NCBI RefSeq assembly: GCF_051209875.1 | Contig: NZ_JBNTQY010000001.1 | Location: 3,596,001 to 3,660,000 of the forward strand | DNA: 64,000 nt | Source of the DNA: Emticicia sp051209875 | GTDB taxonomy: Bacteria > Bacteroidota > Bacteroidia > Cytophagales > Spirosomataceae | Direction: 5' to 3' | Shown: one piece after another, positions 24,754-32,516 of the stretch | How the letters are laid out: every line of letters starts with the position of its first letter | How positions within the stretch are numbered: the first letter of the stretch is position 1 | Position numbers and translations under genes: made by a program | The notes under the pieces: model-generated | Seen by the model: only the letters and a program-made list of their open reading frames with translations | Database searches by the model: none | What the model was told of the DNA's origin: nothing

Positions 24754-26499
24754 CTATTGGCATCCGCCCATTTGAGCCTTAAAGACTGTACCTATATCAG
24801 CCTTAAAACCTGGGTTAAGGAGTACTGAACTACCAGCCTGATAGGTAACATTTGCACTACCTGTTATATGATTATTAGCGATAATAAAGCCATTATTAAC
24901 ATTGGTTTGTTTAACTATAGTACCATTTGATATATCATCAGAGGGATTATTGAAACTTGAAAGATTTAAACTTGGTGGGCAAGGTTTAAAAAAGACCCTT
25001 ACATAATCTACTTGCATTTGGGCGGGAAATATACTATTATCAATGCCTTTGGCTCCACCCCAATCACCTCCAACTGCCAAATTTAGTAAGATATACATGG
25101 GATTGTTTAATGACCAGTCCTTTGCAGAATTCTGATCATTTAACACTGTAAAATACACTTTTTCATCCAATAAGAAATTAATTTTTTCAGTATCCCATTC
25201 TACAGCATATATATGAAATACACCAGTCGCATTATTAACAAATTGTCTTTTAATTTTCTGTGTCCCTTGTAATTGATTAAAAACATCTGTTTGAAGGCTT
25301 CCAGCAATTGTATCTGGTGCATATCCGACTTGTTCAAAGATTTTTACTTCCCCACATTGAGGTAAGCCGACTTTATCAAAATTTGTTCCTAACATCCATA
25401 CAGCTGAAGAAGTGCCACGCACTTTTGGTAATTTCGCTCTAATCTCAACTCGACCATTGTTCCAATCAGCTTTACCCCTTGTAACCAATCGTGCAGAAGT
25501 GTATTCATTAGTTTGATATTTTTCTTTTTTTGCTTTAATTGAAAGAAATCCATTTTTTACAATGGCATTGTTAGTATCAGCTTTAGTATAAAATTGTAAT
25601 TCATTATTGCCCCAACCATCACCACCTACATCGTAGTTCCACTTTGTACTATCTGGTAAGCCTACGTAATTAAACTCATCACTCCAAACTAATGTCCAAG
25701 GACTTTTTTTGTAAATATCAATTTTTTTATATGCTTTTTCAGGCTCATCAGTCAATAAATAATCAATATTACGAATAAAAAAATAATCCATCATAAAGGG
25801 ATCATTTACAGTCCAAGAATTTGTTGTTAAACCGATCTTCTGAGCATCTAGCAACAACTTTTCATCTTTAAAATAAACATTATATTGATAAACAGTACCT
25901 GTAATACCATCAGCTTTTAGCTGACTTGGTGAAATACCTACGCCTTCTTTTAGTAGTTGTGTTTTTGCATTTGTATCTAATTCATGCACTTTCTTCAAAA
26001 CATCATAATCAAAACTGATATATACAACCAATTTTTGTGCATCCATTTGTTGAACCATTTCAACAATTTTTTGAGCTACAAACAAAGAACGACTCTTTCC
26101 AGCAGGTGAAGGTTTTATTTCAATAAAAAGTGTTGTTTTTTCTTGCGTTTTACCAAGACTTATAAAATCACTAAGCTTTGGAATATTTTCACCGTTTGCC
26201 AACGGTACTTTTAGCAAGTCATTATATGTACTGCTTTCTATGTCAATGCCTACGTAGTCTGCGTCATGATTAATAATAAGTACCCCATCTTTTGTCATCC
26301 GCACATCAAATTCTGAGCCATCACAACCTAATTTGATAGCATTTGTGAGTGAAGCCATTGAATTTTGTGGAACTCCAGTATTAAGCCATGCTCCTCGATG
26401 AGCTACGACTTTGGGTGGGTGAAAGGTTTGAGCCTCTGTTTTCCTAAAGCAAGATAAGCAAATTAAAGTAACTATTAAATAATAGAATAGTTTATTCAT
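24754..26499 (-). CDS. GDPD-GH16 fusion protein, degenerate GH16 site
   Basis: An exported 581-residue protein. After a signal region (LIVTLICLSCFRKTEAQ) comes a glycerophosphodiester phosphodiesterase domain (27-258) with its key residues: AHRGAW (His33), SEFD (62-65), NHD (His78) and IEIKP (Glu127). A GH16 laminarinase-type domain (268-about 518) follows. Its catalytic motif, normally ExDxxE, reads E384-VKIF-E389, the Asp being Lys386; the nearby Trp-Pro-Ala of the substrate cleft is SSA. It is therefore probably not an active glucanase. The last 60 residues add a cassette (SSVLLNPGFKADIGTVFKAQ) absent from the paralogue at 33507-35018. The PEN(T/S) motif of GDPDs reads PQNS in both. Confidence 0.88.
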   Translation of the reverse strand: MNKLFYYLIVTLICLSCFRKTEAQTFHPPKVVAHRGAWLNTGVPQNSMASLTNAIKLGCDGSEFDVRMTKDGVLIINHDADYVGIDIESSTYNDLLKVPLANGENIPKLSDFISLGKTQEKTTLFIEIKPSPAGKSRSLFVAQKIVEMVQQMDAQKLVVYISFDYDVLKKVHELDTNAKTQLLKEGVGISPSQLKADGITGTVYQYNVYFKDEKLLLDAQKIGLTTNSWTVNDPFMMDYFFIRNIDYLLTDEPEKAYKKIDIYKKSPWTLVWSDEFNYVGLPDSTKWNYDVGGDGWGNNELQFYTKADTNNAIVKNGFLSIKAKKEKYQTNEYTSARLVTRGKADWNNGRVEIRAKLPKVRGTSSAVWMLGTNFDKVGLPQCGEVKIFEQVGYAPDTIAGSLQTDVFNQLQGTQKIKRQFVNNATGVFHIYAVEWDTEKINFLLDEKVYFTVLNDQNSAKDWSLNNPMYILLNLAVGGDWGGAKGIDNSIFPAQMQVDYVRVFFKPCPPSLNLSSFNNPSDDISNGTIVKQTNVNNGFIIANNHITGSANVTYQAGSSVLLNPGFKADIGTVFKAQMGGCQ

Positions 26500-26928
26500 T
26501 TTAGAAGCAAAAAGTTTATTTATGAATAAATGAGTCGAAATTTACACATTTTTTCACAAAAAAAACATTAAAAAATTATTTAAAGGCTCCAAATTAGTTT
26601 ATGTTATATTTATAATCAATATTTATAAATTAGTAAAGATTAAATATAACAATTACACTTTTTGGTTAGTAAAAAGGAATCAATATCAATTGTTTAAAAA
26701 AACTTAAAAACTCGGTTGGTTATTTTGAATGTTAATTGGCCAATTAGTACTTATTTTAAAAAGAAAAAAAAACTTGTTTGGTAAAAAAATCAGTAGATTT
26801 TTTTCTGTATCTCATACCAATAAATCTCACTTTTTACTTCAAGTGTAGCACATTTCACTCATTTATAATTATTCGAAAAAGTATATGAAAATAGTATCAT
26901 ATATTTGTATTAACAAATAATTCATCTC
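26500..26928. other. 429-bp divergent regulatory region
   Basis: Very AT-rich spacer between the divergent GDPD-GH16 and arsR genes, without a coding frame. It holds a perfect 14-bp palindrome, TAATTGGCCAATTA (26733-26746), a possible operator for an unknown regulator. It also holds the ArsR-type inverted repeat and a -7 box next to arsR. No TAnnTTTG box is apparent for the minus-strand gene. Confidence 0.55.
26882..26907 (+). promoter_or_regulatory. arsR operator overlapping its -7 box
   Basis: Perfect inverted repeat TATATGA-AAATAGTA-TCATATA (26882-26903, 8-base spacer). The -7 box TATATTTG (26900-26907) shares its first four bases with the right arm, so a bound dimer would block transcription. 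It lies 22 bases before the first arsR ATG. Two further copies occur at 27260-27279 and 35784-35803; the latter has the identical spacer AAATAGTA. Autoregulation by the adjacent ArsR protein is inferred. Confidence 0.65.
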
Positions 26929-27243
26929 ATGATGGCAGAAGCAAAAAATACAAAAATCAATAAAGAAAAATATGAAAAAGCAGCTTATATTTTGAAAGCA
27001 GTTGCCCATCCTACTCGTTTGGCAATTATCCACTTATTAGAACAAGAGGATGGTTTATCAGTCAATGAAATTTGTGAGGCTTTAGAATGTGAGCAATCAT
27101 TGATTTCACATCATTTGATTAATATGAAATTACGTGGAATTTTGCAATCGCATAAGGATGGCTTGAACATGTATTATTCTCTAAAAGAACACGAAGTTGC
27201 AAAAATTTTGACTTGTATAGAGAATTGCGGCTGCAATATGTGA
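26929..27243 (+). CDS. ArsR-family winged-helix repressor, probable persulfide/sulfide sensor
   Basis: A 104-residue ArsR/SmtB-type regulator (start ATG 26929 or the adjacent ATG 26932). The winged helix contains AVAHPTRLAIIHLLEQE (25-40) and the recognition region EICEALECEQSLISHHL (47-63). Five cysteines stand at 49, 54, 96, 100 and 102, grouped at the recognition helix and in the C-terminal helix (LTCIENCGC). BigR/SqrR-type ArsR proteins sense persulfides with one Cys in each such region, and the downstream genes are for sulfur metabolism. A metal sensor remains possible, as the Cys spacing also suits metal binding. An operator overlaps its promoter. Confidence 0.85.
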   Translation: MMAEAKNTKINKEKYEKAAYILKAVAHPTRLAIIHLLEQEDGLSVNEICEALECEQSLISHHLINMKLRGILQSHKDGLNMYYSLKEHEVAKILTCIENCGCNM

Positions 27244-27259
27244 TTTTTTTTCAAAAACA

Positions 27260-27279
27260 ATATGAATAAATTATCATAT
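27260..27279 (+). promoter_or_regulatory. Second ArsR-type operator, before tauE
   Basis: Inverted repeat ATATGA-ATAAATTA-TCATAT (6-bp arms, 8-base spacer), 61 bases before the TauE-like ATG and 16 bases after arsR. The arms match those of the arsR operator while the spacer differs, as expected if only the arms are read. No perfect -7 box is present; TATATTAA at 27276-27283 is the closest. Confidence 0.55.
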
Positions 27280-27340
27280 ATTAATATTAGTATATAGACT
27301 TTATAGAGTAGCAAATTTTTAGGAAAAATTGATAAATAAC

Positions 27341-28147
27341 ATGGAAATTCTCGGCTATATTGGAGCGTTGTTGATGGGTCTAACTCTTGGTTTGATTGGT
27401 GGTGGTGGCTCCATTCTTACAGTGCCTATTTTAGTGTATTTATTTTCGATTGACACTGTCTTGGCAACAGCTTACTCTCTTTTTATTGTTGGACTCACAA
27501 GTCTTATTGGTTCATTTAGCCATATTTCGCAAGGAAATGTTCATTGGCGAACTGCTTTTGTTTTTGGAGTTCCATCAATTATTAGTGTTTATTTAACTCG
27601 ATTTTATTTAGTCCCATTTATCCCTACCCAAATTTTCCAAGTTGGTGATTTTGTCATGTCAAAATCGCTTTTGATATTGATGTTTTTTGCCTTACTGATG
27701 GTTTTTGCTTCTTATACAATGATTCGAGAAAATAAATCATGTAAAGAAAAAACAGTTGGTGAAATCAAGTATAATTATCCACTCATTTTGATTGAAGGGT
27801 TGGTCGTTGGTACTATTACAGGTTTGGTTGGTGCAGGAGGTGGTTTTTTGATTATTCCTGCATTGGTTTTATTAGCAAAATTGCCGATGAAAAAAGCCGT
27901 TGGAACATCTTTAGTGATTATTGCGATGAAATCACTCATTGGCTTTACAGGCGACTTGAAAGGTAAAGAACATATTGATTGGCAGTTTTTAGCGTATTTT
28001 TCGGTGGTTGCCATCCTTGGTATTTTGATTGGAAGTTTACTTTCTAAGAAAGTTGAAGATGAAAAATTAAAACCTGCTTTTGGCTATTTTGTCTTAATTA
28101 TGGGTATTTATATTATTACCAAAGAATTGTTTTTTCAACACACCTAA
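27341..28147 (+). CDS. tauE: TauE/SafE-family sulfite/sulfur-anion exporter
   Basis: A 268-residue inner-membrane protein with about eight helices. Two related glycine-rich motifs mark the repeated halves: GLTLGLIGGGGSILTVPILV near the N-terminus and GTITGLVGAGGGFLIIPALV near the middle. The family exports sulfite, sulfoacetate and related anions, and a TauE gene belongs to the staphylococcal cst operon. Here it would remove sulfite made by the CstB-like enzyme two genes downstream. Start at ATG 27341; a TTG four codons upstream is not preferred. Confidence 0.88.
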   Translation: MEILGYIGALLMGLTLGLIGGGGSILTVPILVYLFSIDTVLATAYSLFIVGLTSLIGSFSHISQGNVHWRTAFVFGVPSIISVYLTRFYLVPFIPTQIFQVGDFVMSKSLLILMFFALLMVFASYTMIRENKSCKEKTVGEIKYNYPLILIEGLVVGTITGLVGAGGGFLIIPALVLLAKLPMKKAVGTSLVIIAMKSLIGFTGDLKGKEHIDWQFLAYFSVVAILGILIGSLLSKKVEDEKLKPAFGYFVLIMGIYIITKELFFQHT

Positions 28148-28160
28148 CCGTTTTTTTGTG

Positions 28161-28793
28161 ATGGAAGATTTAGAAAGAAAACAACACTGGGAGAAAATAT
28201 ATCAAACCAAAGACTTACAAAATGTAAGCTGGTTTCAACCAAAACCAACAACATCGCTTAACTTTTTGGAACGATTTAATATTTCAAAAACAGCTAAAAT
28301 TATCGATATTGGTGGTGGAGATAGTTATTTAGTTGATAATTTACTTGATTTGGGCTATCAAAATATTACAGTTCTTGACATTTCAGAGGCAGCACTCGAA
28401 AAAGCAAAACAACGCTTGGGAAAGAGAGCATCAAGTGTAAAATGGATTGTTGCTGATGCTGCGAACTTCATACCTACAGAAAAATATGATTTTTGGCATG
28501 ACAGAGCTGCTTTTCATTTTCTTACACAAGATACAGAAATAAATAACTATATTGATATAATTTACAAAAGCATTAATTCGAGTGGAGTTTTGGTAATTGG
28601 AACATTTTCAGAACAAGGGCCAAGCAAATGCAGTGGGATTGATGTAAAACAATATTCGGAAGTGTCAATGAGTGAACGATTAAAATCATTTTTTGAAAAA
28701 ATAAAATGTTTAACTGTTGACCACATCACACCTTTTAAAACAATACAAAATTTTATTTTTTGTATTTTCAAGAAAATAGAAGCGGCAAAATAA
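28161..28793 (+). CDS. Class I SAM-dependent methyltransferase
   Basis: A 210-residue soluble enzyme. Motif I for SAM binding is IIDIGGGDSYLVDNLL, with the acidic residue after the next strand in VLDISE and motif IV near DFWHDRAAFHFL. The N-terminal HWEKIYQTKDLQNVSWFQ is a family signature of unassigned bacterial methyltransferases. It sits between tauE (13-base gap) and the CstB-like gene, so a thiol or hydrogen-sulfide S-methyltransferase function is attractive, but nothing in the sequence proves the acceptor. Confidence 0.85.
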   Translation: MEDLERKQHWEKIYQTKDLQNVSWFQPKPTTSLNFLERFNISKTAKIIDIGGGDSYLVDNLLDLGYQNITVLDISEAALEKAKQRLGKRASSVKWIVADAANFIPTEKYDFWHDRAAFHFLTQDTEINNYIDIIYKSINSSGVLVIGTFSEQGPSKCSGIDVKQYSEVSMSERLKSFFEKIKCLTVDHITPFKTIQNFIFCIFKKIEAAK

Positions 28794-28843
28794 ATCAGAT
28801 ATTACAAGAAAAATAGACGAATACTCAGCAAAAAAATACAACA

Positions 28844-30256
28844 ATGATAGTAGAACAAATATATACAGGATGCTTGGCTCAAGGAGCATATTATATCGAA
28901 TCGGATGGAGAAGTGGCAATCATTGATCCTCTTCGTGAGGTACACTCTTACATCAATAAAGCCGAGAAAAATAATGCAAAAATAAAGTACATTTTTGAAA
29001 CACATTTTCATGCAGATTTTGTGTCGGGACATCTTGAACTATCACAAAAAACGGGTGCTAAAATTGTATATGGGCCAAATGCAAATCCATCTTTTGATTG
29101 TATTATTGCTGAAGATGGGCAAGTTTTTGAAATTGGGAAAATCAGAATAAAAGTGCTTCATACACCAGGTCATACAATGGAGTCGTCTTGCTTCTTATTG
29201 ATTGATGAGGAAGGAAAAGAAAATTGTATCTTCACTGGAGACACATTATTTATTGGCGACGTTGGTCGTCCAGATTTAGCCCAAAAATCAAATCTCACGA
29301 TTCAAGATTTGGCTGGCTTTCTTTATACTTCTCTCCACGAAAAAATCATGGTTTTACCTGATGAATTGATTGTATATCCTGCACACGGAGCTGGCTCGGC
29401 TTGCGGTAAAAACATGAGCAAAGAAACTTTTGATACCTTAGGACATCAAAAACAAGTCAATTATGCCTTGCAACCACAGACAAAAGAGCAATTTATAGTG
29501 GCTGTTACTGATGGACTAACTCCTCCACCTTATTATTTCCCTAAAAATGTAATGATCAATAAAACTGGAGCTAAGTCTGTTGAAAAAGTAAAAACAACAG
29601 TACAAGCTCTTTCTCCTGAGGCTTTTGAAATAGCAGTAAATGAACTTAGTGCAGTGATGATTGATACAAGAGAAGCACAAGTTTTCAAAGATGGTTTTGT
29701 TCCAAACTCCATCAATATTGGTATCAAAGGTGATTTTGCACCTTGGATTGGTACACTTTTGACTGATATTGAGCAACCCATTTTGTTTGTTGCAGAGCAA
29801 AAAAATATTGATGAAGTAATCACTCGCTTATCAAGAGTTGGGTATGATAATATTGTTGGATATTTGGACGGCGGAATTGAAGCATGGAAAGCAGCTGGAA
29901 AAGAAATTGATACAATTGAATCTATTTCAGCAGATGAATTTGCCAAACAATATAAAATCTCAGAAGGCAAATTATTGGTAAAAGATGTAAGAAAGGAAAG
30001 TGAATACAGAGCCGAACACGTCGAAGAAGCAGAATGTGTAACATTGGCATATTTAAGCAATAATATGACTGCATTCTCAAAAAATGAGACAAATTACATT
30101 CATTGTGCTGGTGGTTATCGCTCAATGATTGCTGCATCAATCTTAAAATCTCGTGGATTTGACAATATTATTGATATTAATGGCGGTTTTTCAGCGATTG
30201 CAAAAACTGAAGTTCCACGCTCAAATTTTGTGTGTCAATCAAAATTAAAAATTTAG
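28844..30256 (+). CDS. CstB-like persulfide dioxygenase-rhodanese, copy 1
   Basis: A 470-residue three-domain enzyme. The metallo-beta-lactamase domain (1-about 245) carries THFHADF (His54, His56, Asp58), HTPGHT (His106) and GDTLF (Asp133). This is the ETHE1-type set for one iron, although the third His of HxHxDH is Phe59. The first rhodanese domain (about 262-355) has no active-site Cys (LFVAEQKN in its place). The second (about 360-470) keeps the loop CAGGYRS with Cys421. This matches CstB, which oxidises persulfides to sulfite and moves the sulfur to thiosulfate. Probably one transcript with tauE and the methyltransferase (50-base gap), closed by the terminator at 30277. Confidence 0.9.
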   Translation: MIVEQIYTGCLAQGAYYIESDGEVAIIDPLREVHSYINKAEKNNAKIKYIFETHFHADFVSGHLELSQKTGAKIVYGPNANPSFDCIIAEDGQVFEIGKIRIKVLHTPGHTMESSCFLLIDEEGKENCIFTGDTLFIGDVGRPDLAQKSNLTIQDLAGFLYTSLHEKIMVLPDELIVYPAHGAGSACGKNMSKETFDTLGHQKQVNYALQPQTKEQFIVAVTDGLTPPPYYFPKNVMINKTGAKSVEKVKTTVQALSPEAFEIAVNELSAVMIDTREAQVFKDGFVPNSINIGIKGDFAPWIGTLLTDIEQPILFVAEQKNIDEVITRLSRVGYDNIVGYLDGGIEAWKAAGKEIDTIESISADEFAKQYKISEGKLLVKDVRKESEYRAEHVEEAECVTLAYLSNNMTAFSKNETNYIHCAGGYRSMIAASILKSRGFDNIIDINGGFSAIAKTEVPRSNFVCQSKLKI

Positions 30257-30276
30257 AATTCAATACCATTTTTGGC

Positions 30277-30312
30277 AAAAGGCAGTGTTTATCCATAATA
30301 CTGCCTTTTTTT
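30277..30312 (+). terminator. Intrinsic terminator after cstB-like copy 1
   Basis: Stem AAAAGGCAGT/ACTGCCTTTT (30277-30286 with 30300-30309) and a 13-base loop, followed by a T run. It lies 20 bases past the stop and separates this operon from the YeeE/cytochrome operon. Confidence 0.8.
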
Positions 30313-30387
30313 ATATACATTCTACAAAGTTTACTTAAAAAATTATTAAATTGTGCGTAATTACAAACTTTCAAATTTTGACAATAA

Positions 30388-30954
30388 ATGTTAGAAATTA
30401 TTAAACAACCTTGGCATTGGGCAATTGCAGGTACGCTGATTGGTTTGACAGTGCCAATTTTACTCATTCTTGGAAATAAATCTTTCGGAATTTCTTCTTC
30501 ATTACGACATATTTGTGCCGCTTGTTTTCCAGCAAATATCCCCTTTTTTAAATATGATTGGAAAAAGGAAATTTGGAATTTATTCTTTGTTTTTGGCGTA
30601 TTAATTGGTGGCTTTATTGCTAATCATTTTCTTTCTAATCCAAATGCAATTGCGATCAGTGAGAACACTGTACATGATTTAAAAACCCTCGGTGTCAATG
30701 ATTTTTCTCAACTTTTACCAATGGATATTTTTAGTGTTGAGAATATTTTCACTTTAAAAGGTTTAATTTTCTTTGTTTTAGGAGGATTTTTGGTGGGATT
30801 TGGTACTCGATATGCAGGCGGTTGCACATCTGGTCACTCAATTATGGGCTTATCAAATCTACAATGGCCATCGTTGGTTGCTACTATTTGCTTTATGCTT
30901 GGTGGTTTTGTCATGACACTCATAATCTTCCCTTTCATTTTCAAACTCTTCTAA
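30388..30954 (+). CDS. YeeE/YedE-family thiosulfate transporter, first half
   Basis: A 188-residue inner-membrane protein with about four or five helices. The conserved motif GTRYAGGCTSGHSIMGLS contains the Cys that in TsuA (YeeE) contacts thiosulfate; a second Cys-rich segment is HICAACFPANIPFF. Together with the next gene (3-base gap) it makes up a full-length YeeE-type transporter split in two, a common bacterial arrangement. It would import thiosulfate or another sulfur compound. It starts a four-gene operon. Confidence 0.88.
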   Translation: MLEIIKQPWHWAIAGTLIGLTVPILLILGNKSFGISSSLRHICAACFPANIPFFKYDWKKEIWNLFFVFGVLIGGFIANHFLSNPNAIAISENTVHDLKTLGVNDFSQLLPMDIFSVENIFTLKGLIFFVLGGFLVGFGTRYAGGCTSGHSIMGLSNLQWPSLVATICFMLGGFVMTLIIFPFIFKLF

Positions 30955-30957
30955 AAA

Positions 30958-31440
30958 ATGGACTCAAATAAAGATAAAATTCACGTACCCGACGATTTAC
31001 AAAATAACTTATCCAAAACAGAAACTTTGATAAGTAATATTAAATATTTAATTGTCGGAATTATTTTCGGAATAGTTTTCGTCAAAGCAGAAATTGTTTC
31101 TTGGTTTCGAATACAAGAAATGTTTCGCCTACAATCTTTCCACATGTATGGAGTGATTGGAACTGCAGTAATCGTTGGATTGATTTCTGTGCAAATCATT
31201 AAACGACTAAAAATCAAAACAATGGGTGGTGAAACTATTCAGATTCCAAACAAAATATTCGATAAAGGACAGATTTATGGTGGATTCATTTTTGGCTTAG
31301 GCTGGGCCATTACGGGTGCTTGTCCTGGCCCATTGTTTGCTCAAATTGGTAGTGGTTTCTTAGCTGTTTCGGTTACATTTTTAAGTGCTATTGCTGGTAC
31401 TTGGATTTATGGTTTAATCGAAGAAAAATTACCACATTAA
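30958..31440 (+). CDS. YeeE/YedE-family thiosulfate transporter, second half
   Basis: A 160-residue membrane protein with about four helices (LIVGIIFGIVFVKAEIVSWF, GVIGTAVIVGLISVQIIKRL, GGFIFGLGWAITGACPGPLF). The GACPGP Cys is the counterpart of the CTSGHS Cys in the first half. Its stop codon overlaps the start of the cytochrome gene by one base (TAATG), so coupled translation is likely. Confidence 0.88.
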   Translation: MDSNKDKIHVPDDLQNNLSKTETLISNIKYLIVGIIFGIVFVKAEIVSWFRIQEMFRLQSFHMYGVIGTAVIVGLISVQIIKRLKIKTMGGETIQIPNKIFDKGQIYGGFIFGLGWAITGACPGPLFAQIGSGFLAVSVTFLSAIAGTWIYGLIEEKLPH

Positions 31441-32513
31441 TGAACAATTTAGATAAAAAGCAAATTGCTACCGCCGTCCGTTTATTAAAAACAATATTTT
31501 TTTTACTGAGTTCTTTCACCGTAGTATCTATCTTCATACTCCTTAGTTTTATTGGCGTTTTTAATACGAAAAAGGAAGATGTTTCTGCAAAATTCAATAA
31601 AGAGTATAAACAAGAAAAACCTGTTTGGAAACTTATAAGTATGGATGCGTTAGTACATGAGAAAGACCCTGCATTAGTGAAATATGGGCGTGAGTTAATC
31701 GCAAATACTGCTTACTATTTAGGGCCTAAAGGAAAAATCTCGCACCAAACAAATGGCATGAACTGTCAAAATTGTCATTTAGAAGCAGGTTCTAAGGTTT
31801 GGGGTAATAATTATGGTGCTGTCGCAGCTACTTACCCAAAATTTCGAGAACGTTCTGGAACAAAAGAGAGCATTATTAAACGAGTAAATGACTGTTTAGA
31901 ACGAAGCCTCAATGGCAGAGGGCTTGATAGTAATAGTCGAGAAATGAGAGCCATTGTAAGTTATATCAAATTTATCGGGCAGTGTGTACCTAAAGACTCT
32001 ATTCCTGCGGGAGCAGGTATTTGGAAATTAAAATATTTGAATCGTGCTGCCAACTCTGGCAAAGGTAAATTTGCTTATGAGCAAAAATGTGTAAGTTGTC
32101 ATGGAAAGAATGGGGAAGGCGTAAAAAATGCCGACGGAATTGTTTATGTCTATCCTCCACTATGGGGACAACATTCTTATAATATCGGAGCAGGGTTATT
32201 TCGTTTATCAAGATTGGCTGGCTATATCAAAACCAATATGCCATTTGGCTCAACTTATGAAAATCCACAATTATCTGATGAAGAGTCCTGGGATATTGCC
32301 GCTTATATCAATTCTCAACCTCGCCCAAGTAAAGATTTGAGCAAGGACTGGCCTAAAATTTCTGGCAAGCCTATTGATCATCCTTTTGGCCCTTATGCTG
32401 ACCCATTCACCGAAAATCAACATAAGTTTGGGCCTTTCAAGGCGATTGATGATTATAAGAAAGAACAGAAGAAAAAGAAAGATTTAGAAGAAAAGGCAAA
32501 GAAAAATAGTTGA
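31440..32513 (+). CDS. Dihaem cytochrome c, TsdA-like thiosulfate dehydrogenase
   Basis: A 357-residue protein anchored by an N-terminal helix (TIFFLLSSFTVVSIFILLSF, 18-37). Two c-type haem sites are CQNCH (109-113) and CVSCH (217-221). Between them is RVNDCLERSLNGRG; in TsdA thiosulfate dehydrogenases and tetrathionate reductases the Cys of a C-x2-RS-x-NG motif (here Cys152) is an axial haem ligand at the active site. The preceding YPKFRERSG also fits. It would oxidise thiosulfate to tetrathionate, or the reverse, in the periplasm. The C-terminal 25 residues are Lys-rich. Start at ATG 31440, which overlaps the previous stop; a TTG 13 codons upstream is inside that gene. Confidence 0.85.
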   Translation: MNNLDKKQIATAVRLLKTIFFLLSSFTVVSIFILLSFIGVFNTKKEDVSAKFNKEYKQEKPVWKLISMDALVHEKDPALVKYGRELIANTAYYLGPKGKISHQTNGMNCQNCHLEAGSKVWGNNYGAVAATYPKFRERSGTKESIIKRVNDCLERSLNGRGLDSNSREMRAIVSYIKFIGQCVPKDSIPAGAGIWKLKYLNRAANSGKGKFAYEQKCVSCHGKNGEGVKNADGIVYVYPPLWGQHSYNIGAGLFRLSRLAGYIKTNMPFGSTYENPQLSDEESWDIAAYINSQPRPSKDLSKDWPKISGKPIDHPFGPYADPFTENQHKFGPFKAIDDYKKEQKKKKDLEEKAKKNS

Positions 32514-32516
32514 TTT

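Noticed and set aside
29533..30060. 175-residue minus-strand frame inside cstB-like copy 1
   Set aside because: It shadows a gene with clear conserved motifs on the other strand and has no recognisable domain.
28844..30256. Glyoxalase II (hydroxyacylglutathione hydrolase)
   Set aside because: The dinuclear zinc motif is incomplete (Phe for His) and the fused rhodanese domains point to persulfide chemistry.
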